Source: Tubiluchus corallicola (lineage: Eukaryota > Priapulida > Priapulimorpha > Priapulimorphida > Tubiluchidae). From it: a DNA stretch of 64,000 nucleotides. The notes under the pieces are model-generated. The model did no database searches, had not been told where the DNA came from, and worked only from the letters and a program-made list of their open reading frames with translations. Location of the stretch: positions 1 to 64,000 of the forward strand of contig JAQGDQ010000793.1 in NCBI GenBank assembly GCA_030141605.1, in the 5' to 3' direction. The position numbers and the translations under genes were made by a program. Of the stretch, positions 9,396 through 61,100 are shown piece by piece. Within the stretch, counting starts at the first letter, position 1. Each line of letters opens with the position of its first letter.

Positions 9396-11699
9396 CTTCG
9401 GTAATCCGGTTCAGTTAAAAAAAACTCATTATTTTTAACGGAAATTCAATGCTGTTGGTTCCACTTTACTTGAAAAACCTTGTAAAAAAATGTAATACAG
9501 TCTCCCAAGACTTGCCATCTTTAACATGAATGAAATGTTGAATGTCCAGTGTAACAATTTTAAAAACAACTGACACAATTAAATTTACCAGGCTAAGATA
9601 GCCGTTGACATAAACGCTACTTCTAGTGGATGTCAACTGACCAAATATCAACAGAATGTAAAAAACAACATTTGTGTTGCTAGCAAAATCGTCTATAAGT
9701 CGGCAGTTAAGCTTTTCTAGCTATTCGCACACTGTATGCGGAATCTGTATTTCATGAGGATCATTTTGATACCAAGTTCATTGCTCTACGTTATTTCTAA
9801 ACTCAGACAATCCACGTTGAAGTTGAGGTGCAGGTTGCACACAGAAAACATAATCTTGAGAAAATCACTGTTAAAGTCAGCCATTGTTTTTTGTCGAGTC
9901 CATACAAAACACTTAACTACCGTACGAAAGTGTGGTTTGCTATGGATTTTGCAAGAACACATTGAAGTTATGTTTAAATCCAGTAGATGGCTCTTCCTTA
10001 CGAAGATCTGGGCTTGTTAACAGAAAAAACCTGAAGTAAAATAACTGCTTCCATGCGCTACTATCGAAGTTTGAAAATAAAAGTTTTTTGCTATTGCATT
10101 ACTAGTTTTTAGCCAGAAAAATGAGTACGGGATTATAAAATTGGAGTTTTAGTGTTTTTCAACATTTTCTTGATAATTTGATGCTAGAATTCCAAAACTT
10201 CTAATATATTCAGCATTTGTTTTTAGAAAAAACAAAAAATTGATATTTGACGAAATTTTTGGTACATTCTACTTGGAAGCATCATAATGTAGTTTTAACT
10301 GTGCCGACTTGTGGACGGTTTTGGTTTGCAAGTACACAGAGCAAATGCAGCAAATATAATGTAAAGTAACTGTAAGGTATTTTAAGTTATTAAGCATGCA
10401 TTTATCATCAAATTAATTTATTTAAAATCTTGCTTATCGCATGTGGTATCATGCAATTTTTGTCATCAAATTTGTCAGTGTAAATTCAATGGCAAAAATA
10501 TTCTTCAGCGTTATTAAGCATGCTTGTAAAACTTTATGAAATGTACAAATTTTCCTAGCAAAGTTTTTGGACGATTTTCACAAACAGTTGAGTACAATTT
10601 CAATTTTCTTAAGAACTGATTATTGATTATGATCAATATAATCTGGGAAAACAGTACGTTATAGTAAAATCTTATATTCATTTACAATGAAATCACCATA
10701 TCAAGGCCAGGCCAACCTATTTCGTTATAAACATTAAAAAACACATCTTTCTAAACAATTTTAGCCTAGATTAGTGTACTTTATCTATCTGTAATTTACA
10801 TTTAATTTTAGTATCTATCAAATAAAGTAAATAAATCACTGACATAGCAAATATGTGTCAGTTATACAAATCATAACCACCCGATTTGAAATGGGTTGGA
10901 AAAACGTATGCTATCGAATCAGCCACACCAGTTTCACACGTTAATGTGCACTAAAATATAGTAACGATAATCAGTGTGTCATACAAATTTTATTCAAACC
11001 TAATGACAGTAATGTGTAATGTAATGTAAACTGTTTAAGAGCATTTTTCAGAAAATCTTATTTTTTGAAAAATCTCTTGATTTGACTTGCTTACTCCACC
11101 CTACCTAATAAAGAGTTTTCCATCTTCATCATAAAAATTTTAAACCAAATGCCACATAAAATTGCTGCTGTTTAATAGGTCCACTGCTATAACAATCACA
11201 GGCAAACCATACTACTACTAAATTTCTGAAGCAAAACCTACTAAAAGCCCAAGACATAAAAGTAAAATTCTTGGTGTCTTTTTATAAAATGTTTTTTTCA
11301 TAACCACGCTAAAAATTTTGTCTAAGAACTAGTGAACAGCATCAATCAAGTAGCTAGATAATTTCATCATTCTGCTCATGCAATATTTTTCAGTTTACAG
11401 GGCGCCGCCATATTGTTCCACTTAGTTTAAAATTAACTAAGCATGTGATTCACCGCCAGATTTAGTGTACAAATTCGGAAAAATTCTGATGCAATATTTT
11501 GCATTTGAAAGGTAATGCTAACTAATTTTCAGTTTTGCGAATAAAATACTGAAAGGATTTATTTATTCTACCTTTTTGTTTTATTAGCAGCATTTTAACG
11601 GTATCAGCAAATGGAAAATATTATTTTATTTATTAATGTTGGGCACGAAACTGTGCAACCAAATCGAAAGCTGGAAAAAAGTAAACTATTTTTCGCTTT
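9396..11699. other. Divergent intergenic region between MARF1 and BPTF
   Basis: No exon could be recognised. It is AT-rich and low in open frames. 9850-10060 is a dispersed repeat whose second copy is at 53330-53520 (TTTTTTGTCG, AACACATTGAAGTTATGT, GATCTGGGCTTGT against AATCTGGGCTTGT). 5' exons and the promoter of MARF1 may lie here but give no signal I can support. Confidence 0.5.
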
Positions 11700-11846
11700 G
11701 GTTTTGGAGAAATATGGCGGCTGGATCGGAAATTTCAATCTGTGCCGCGAAAAATTGCTGTAAATGAGATGTACATGTGCGCAAGTGTGGGCGATATACT
11801 TAGTGCGATTAGTATTGAAACTTGACTGGGTGATTTTGTAGTAAAA
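11700..11846 (+). promoter_or_regulatory. BPTF: BPTF 5' leader with possible uORF
   Basis: An upstream ATG at 11714 opens a 17-codon reading frame ending TGA at 11767. The ATG lies in ATATGGCGGC, which resembles the YY1 core. An in-frame TGA at 11823 precedes the main ATG at 11847, so 11847 is the first usable start. Transcription start and uORF use are inferred; none is visible directly. Confidence 0.35.
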
Positions 11847-54831
<42,985 letters not shown>

Positions 54832-54916
54832 TGGCGGAGAATCCGCGTGGAACGGTGACTGAATCCATGTAAAAGTTGTAAAAAAAACATACGGAAGGTG
54901 GCAAATGATTTTTATA

Positions 54917-55034
54917 TGCACGACGTGGAGAAACTGGATTTCTACTTCGCGGCGAAGCAGACGTGGAGAAACTGGATTTCTACTTCGCGGCGAAGCAGAC
55001 GTGGAGAAACTGGATTTCTACTTCGCGGCGAAGC
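54917..55034 (+). repeat. ~38-bp tandem repeat in BPTF 3' UTR, 3 copies
   Basis: ACGTGGAGAAACTGGATTTC TACTTCGCGGCGAAGCAG three times. It starts 85 bp after the stop codon, so it is almost certainly in the mRNA. Each unit contains TTCGCGGCGAA, a short hairpin former. No canonical AATAAA was found nearby; 55035-55735 is otherwise unremarkable. Confidence 0.93.
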
Positions 55035-55739
55035 AGTTAACTTATATAGTATATATAGTTCAGCATAAAGTTTGTAAATTTTGGTATATTTTTAAATAAC
55101 ATCTGTCGTCCGTATACTGTACTCGCTAGTATCCCCGAATCGCCGTCATCATCATCATCGTCGTCATTTCTGCTGAGAAGTACGTTGTAAAAAAGCTTTG
55201 TAAATATGTTGGCATTGTGCGAAAACGAAACGTGTCGCGCGCGCGTGTACAGGCGGACCGAATTGTAAAGTTTCTCTACGAGCTCATGGACCACGAGGGG
55301 TGCGATCTAGTTCAACCCGACGCTCGCCCTCGTTTGGTGAATTTCCCTAATTTATGCTTTTATCGTTTGCTCTGTAAATGGATTGTGTTGAATTTGATTT
55401 TTCCCCTTTCTCGTTTATCGTCGACGTTTGGCGCATCCCTCGCGTTCTGGCAAAAACGCTCACTAGATGGCCCTGGTGGTGCATCCGTGCACAGGAAATG
55501 TAGAAAGATTTCCGCTCTTAATCCTGTACCGGTATGAAAAGTTTATGGCATTTAACTATGTTCTCGTCGCAAATTTATAAAAGGTTACTGTTGCCATAGT
55601 AACCGAAAGAACGTAGGGCTGTTGCTATAGTAACCGAAAGAACGTAGTGACCTTATTACTTTCCCCCTAGTGACATCTATTGGTGAAAAATTTTTCCTTA
55701 AACATTCTGTTACTACGACAGCTTAAAGACGAACTCCAT

Positions 55740-56415
55740 TTCTCATTTGTTAATGTGCATTAATAGGTAGTACCAATTACTGATAAGTTAGCAAACCCTC
55801 ATTTGTTAATGTACATTAATAGGTAGTACCAATTACTGATAAGTTAGCAAACCCTCATTTGTTAATGTACATTAATAGGTAGTACCAATTACTGATAAGT
55901 TAGCAAACCCTCATTTGTTAATGTACATTAATAGGTAGTACCAATTACTGATAAGTTAGCAAACCCTCATTTGTTAATGTACATTAATAAGTAGTATGCA
56001 TTACTGATAAGTTAGCAAACCCTCATTTGTTAATGTACATTAATAGGTAGTACCAATTACTGATAAGTTAGCAAACCCTCATTTGTTAATGTACATTAAT
56101 AGGTAGTACCAATTACTGATAAGTTAGCAAACCCTCATTTGTTAATGTACATTAATAAGTAGTACCAATTAGTGATAAGTTAACAAACCCTCATTTGTTA
56201 ATGTGCATTAATAAGTAGTACCAATTACTGATGAGTTAACAAACCCTCATTTGTTAATGTACATTAATAAGTAGTATGCATTACTGATAAGTTAACAAAC
56301 CCTCATTTGTTAATGCACATTAATAAGTAGTATGCATTACTGATAAGTTAACAAACCCTCATTTGTTAATGTACATTAATAAGTAGTACCAATTACTGAT
56401 AAGTTAGCAAACCCC
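55740..56415 (+). repeat. 56-bp minisatellite, about 12 copies
   Basis: Unit AAACCCTCATTTGTTAATGT ACATTAATAGGTAGTACCAA TTACTGATAAGTTAGC, period 56. AATGTACATT is an internal palindrome. Lies between the convergent 3' ends of BPTF and mLST8. Confidence 0.96.
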
Positions 56416-56439
56416 GTCCTTCGTACATTGTAAACCTGA

Positions 56440-56800
56440 TAATGACATTGTCTGAAGCCCCAATACCGGATCTTTGGGTTGTCTGAAGCCCCAATAGCGG
56501 ATCTTTGGGTGGTCTGAAGCGCCAATACCGGATCTTTGGGTTGTATTGCAATATATTTATGCCCATTATGATACTAATGTTAATTTATTATTGAAAAACG
56601 TTTGCATATTCTCCCACTTGTATGTAATAGCCAATTAGGTACCAAACTGTAAGGATATTTTTTACGAAAATTACCGACCATCGTTATCTCTTGTTCTATG
56701 CTCAGCTGTATAGCTTGTCGACTGTATTTGTCTCGTATGTTCTATGCTCAGCTGTATAGCTTATCGACTGTATTTGTAAAACGAAACGTGTTTATGAAAT
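56440..56800 (+). repeat. Two small tandem duplications
   Basis: About 33-bp units (GTCTGAAGCCCCAATACCGG ATCTTTGGGT) three times at 56448-56540, then two copies of GTTCTATGCTCAGCTGTATA GCTT at 56693-56765. Confidence 0.88.
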
Positions 56801-56904
56801 CTAATTCTTTCGTAATAGAAGTTAGAAAAAGAAATTTTTCCTGATTTGTTTATTGTTTATCTAGAGCGATGAGCTTTTTTGCGGTTTCGTTGCGCGCACT
56901 CGCA

Positions 56905-57243
56905 GTTGCTGTAGGTCAGTATCGCGTCGTAACTACAACCGTCACGTGACATGTGGGTAAAGCAAAGCCGTCAGACACATTAGTTCAGTAACTTCAGTTG
57001 TTTTGCGTGGACTTTACTTAATTATGCGTTAGTCTGTGCGTAGAGTGATTTACTAGCAGGATCTTGCTTGAGAACAAGCAAAAAATGAACTAGGTAAGGT
57101 TCTAGCTAGCTGTTAAAATTGTTATTATTACAATAGCATGGGCTGTGAGGCGTTGTCAAGTGTACACAAATGCGTTGTCTGGTACACTTAACCTTTGACC
57201 TTTTCACGATCATCATCAATCGCTGGAACTCTGAAAAGGCTTA
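56905..57243. mobile_element. TIR element, AAGCCTTTTCACA family, copy 3
   Basis: Interior as in 16705-17049 (GTGACATGTGGGTAAAGCAA, GCAGGATCTTGCTTGAGAAC, GACCTTTTCACGATCATC). Right end CTGAAAAGGCTT retained, left terminus lost as in copy 2 (starts near CTGTAGGTCA). Confidence 0.72.
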
Positions 57244-57394
57244 CTTACATTCGTTAAGAAACCACTATCTGCTGTGATTTCTGTCTGTGTCGGTTGAGTA
57301 ACAGCTGTCCTCAGATTCCTGAAAGGAAACTCCATCGTTACATTGACAACAATCTCCAAGACTACAGCAGATCGCACACATACCACATACGCGC

Positions 57395-57606
57395 GGACTC
57401 TCTCTCTCTTTCTCCCCTCTCTCTCTCTCTCTCTCTGCCTCTCTTTCTCTCTCCCTCTCTCTCCGTCTCCCTCCCCTCTCTCTCTCTCTCTGCCTCTCTT
57501 TCTCTATCTCTCTCTCCCTCTCTCTCTCTCTCCATCTCTCTCTCTCTTTCTCCCCTCTCTCTCTCTCTCTTTCTCCCCCCCCCTCTCTCTCCCTCTCTCT
57601 CTCTCT
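57395..57606 (+). repeat. (CT)n microsatellite
   Basis: About 210 bp of CT-rich repeat with CCCC interruptions. Frames through it are artefacts. Confidence 0.96.
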
Positions 57607-57825
57607 TGACAATAGTTGCAGTTAAAACTTGAAATTGATTTTACATCTATGAACATTTATAGCCAAACGTGATGATTCCAATCTTGGGATGAACAACATT
57701 ACACGGATCAATGCACTTTTTTCTTAAGCAAAGCTAAGACGGCGCTTTTTGAAGTTTTCCAAGCTTGCAAAACAAGAAATCATGTTTAAATTTTGTATAT
57801 ATATGCATATGTATTGATTATATAC

Positions 57826-57831
57826 TTTATT
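57826..57831 (-). terminator. MLST8: Likely polyadenylation signal of mLST8
   Basis: AATAAA on the minus strand (TTTATT on plus), 169 bp beyond the mLST8 stop codon. First such hexamer after the stop. Confidence 0.5.
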
Positions 57832-57999
57832 TACAAAATCTAGCATATCACTAAATCAATGTCATTAACAAAGATAACAACAATACGAAAAAGAATATAG
57901 CCGAATGTGTAACACGTCGCACACGAGTCTAATATAGACTCGCCCTCCACACGAGTGCAAATAAGCTGTAGTAGCAACAAGAATTTGCAACGGAAACGG

Positions 58000-58118
58000 C
58001 TACTGCAGCATTCCGTCGCTGAAAGCCAGCGCAACGATCGCTTTTTGGTGTCCATTGTACTCCCTCTTCACGTCTTGACCTTCCACGCTCCACAGCCGTG
58101 CCGTGTTATCGGAAGAGG
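58000..58118 (-). CDS. MLST8: mLST8 last exon
   Basis: Acceptor GATATTTCAG. It encodes [20 protein letters not shown] then [18 protein letters not shown] and TAG. C-terminal WD repeat. Phase 1 in. Confidence 0.97.
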
Positions 58119-61100
58119 CTGAAATATCAAATTGATACGTTTTTTGCACACACTCTCCAAAAGTTTTGAGAAGATGCTCGCAAAAGTCCGCGAGTGATTT
58201 TTTGTTAATAATGAACGGCATTAAAACGAAACCAAATGTGTGCTTGCATACAAACATCGCCATAACACAGGGGTGTGCAAATTATCTGACTAGCCGGGCC
58301 ACATTAAACTTTCTCACAATTCCTGTGGGCCACAGGCAGTTTGATGAAGGACCAAGTACAGAAAGGCCTAATAACGATTTTTTTGCGTCCGACCTGCGCA
58401 CATCATTACTACTACACTCAAGAAACTATTTTAGAAGTTATTAAAATTTATATTACAAACCATATATTTCTACTTTCAGGACAGATAGTGGTAATTTCAT
58501 TACAATGCATATTAGTAATGTGTATCGTACAGTCTGAGTAGTACAGTGTTATTAAGCTACAACCGTCTTGTAAGGGTTAATGGCATCCGATCTAGTAGAA
58601 AAAACTACCCGCACTATCTTTGGGATCGTGGCACGGAGTACAGCTGGATACACTCAATTAATCGCCCAGGCCGCACTTTCATTAGGTTGACAAATCTCTT
58701 CGCGGGCCGCACAAATTCTCTCCGCCGGCCACAAGTGGCCCGCGGGCCGCAATTTGCACACCCCTGTCATAAAGCATAAAAGTAAACACATTTTCCGAGG
58801 AGAAAACGAACTTCTTCTAAAATGTGATACCCTCAAACTTTGGAGTTCCAGGCTATAGCCTGGTTACCCTATTGCAGGGATGAGAATTTTCCGCGGATAC
58901 ACGGAATTCCAAGTTTTTGGAAGACCAGTAGTGCCATTTTTGTAAATCACGTAAATTCGTTGAGAAAATTTTATGGACCCAGTACATTATTTCACAAGCT
59001 GACCGCTAGTTGGCAGGCCGTCACTTTGTTTACATCACGTACATCAGTGTAACCACGTGTATATCTCTATGTATAAAAATGTAGAATCAATTGTGCGGAG
59101 TTAATTGAGTCAATTACAGACAGTTTTTATATACTTTTGCATAAGAGCAGCCACAGTACTTGGGCGTTTTTGAGACAATTAGGTATCATGTATCCTTGAT
59201 AGTTGTGTAATTTAAATTATGTATGAAACAAGGTAATTGATATTTTAAGTCCACTTAGAGGCCACAAAATTGCAATTTGTTGCTGGCTCCAAGGAGGTTT
59301 CGCCCCCCTTGAACCCCCACGGGGGTCTACGCGGCTCCCAAACCTCTGACCTGTTTCAGGGTTTTTTGCAATTTGTCATTCTCATCCCTGCTATTGGTTA
59401 ATCCCCCCCCCCCCCCCCCGTTCTTACCTGTGAAAATGTACTGCGAATCACCGCTGAAAGCGCAGTCCCAAACCCAGCGCTGACTTGAGCACTTCAGTTC
59501 CGTCATTAAGCTAAAGTCTGCAGTCTTCCATATCTTCGCGGTTTGATCGGCAGACGTCGTAGCCAACAGCCTGAAACGTTTAGAAAAGCCGAGTGCAGGT
59601 AACGGCAACTATCGTTTTACCGATGTTCTTTGAGCTTTGACTACTCGGAGCGATAAAAAACTTACTCTTACATTCTCGCTAATAGGAAGCAACGTTCTCA
59701 CAAGGTTGTACAAAATATAGTTACACTCGTATCTCGGTTTGCCGGTCTCGCTTTTATACGGATATCGGAAAATTCGAACGAAATCTGGTCCGTATAAAGC
59801 CCCGCATGTTACGGACACAGTCCGGGTTTTGCGAGCTGACTGCTAGTGGGCGGGCCGTCACTTTGTTTACATCCCAGCAGCATGCAACAACACATGTGGC
59901 TTGTATGTCAGCATGTTCATTGCTTTAATCAGCATGTAAGTGGTTTAGCACCAATTATGTGGAGTTATTTGAGACAATTACCGACAGTTTTATATACTTT
60001 TGCACAGAAGCGGCCAGTACTTGGGCGTTTTTGAGACAATTAGATGATTGATTCTACATTACCGTGAGTCTAATATGTCAGGAGCGGCCCATACTATAAG
60101 TTTCTTGAAACAATTAGGTGATTGATTTTGCATCACCGTGAGTCTAATACACGGCACCTACCGAATTAGCTTAGTATCGTTAAATGCAGACAATCGGCAA
60201 AGTCGGACCGACGTCTCCCCACCATTGTCCGGACCGACGTCTCCCCACCATTGTCCGGACCGACGTCTCCCCACCTTTGTCGGGACCGACGTCTCCCCAC
60301 CTTTGTCCGGACCGACGTCTCCCCACCATTGTCCGGACCGACGTCTCCCCACCATTGTCCGGACCGACGTCTCCCCACCATTGTCCGGACCGACGTCTCC
60401 CCACCTTTGTCCGGACCGACTTCTCCCCACACGTCTCCTCACCTTTGTCCGGACCGACGTCTCCTCACCTTTGTCCGGACCGACGTCTTCCCACATTTGT
60501 CCGGACCGACGTCTTCCCACATTTGTCCGGACCGACGTCTCCCCGCCTTTGTCCGGACCGACGTCTCCCCGCCTTTGTCCGGACCGACGTCTCCTCACCT
60601 TTGTCCGACAAACAGAGACATGAGTGTAGGCAAAACAAACTCTTACGTGCAGTCTGGACTAAACTTGCACTTTAGCGCGTAACGCTTGTGTGCTTCGATC
60701 TTCGTCTTGAAGCGAGCTTGCGTACAGCCGTTTGAACCGCTCAGCGTCCATACATAACAATTACCCTGCAAAATAAAGTTTTTAACATATCTTCCTTACG
60801 TTGCTGAATATATGAATAAATTAGTTAAAAAATTAAAAAGGGAACTAAAAAGTGGACAATTTACTTTGAAACTCGTCAAATCACCATGCATCCAGTTCTT
60901 CTACGAATAAATCAGTTAAAAAATTAAAAAGGGAACTAAAAAGTGGACAATTTACTTTGAAACTCGTCAAATCACCATGCATCCAGTTCTTTTACGAATA
61001 AATCGGTTAAAAAATTAAAAAGGGAACTAAAAAGTGGACAATTTACTTTGAAACTTATCAAATCACCATGCATCCAGTTTTCTACGAATAAATCAGTTAA

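Noticed and set aside
9736-10020. 94-codon frame in the MARF1-BPTF interval
   Set aside because: Falls on a dispersed repeat also present at 53330-53520, where the frame is broken.
55217-55537. 106-codon plus-strand frame downstream of BPTF
   Set aside because: No recognisable family, starts within probable 3' UTR, no splice or composition support.
60138-60682. Several 140-160-codon frames on both strands
   Set aside because: 26-bp minisatellite inside a TIR element, open in several frames.
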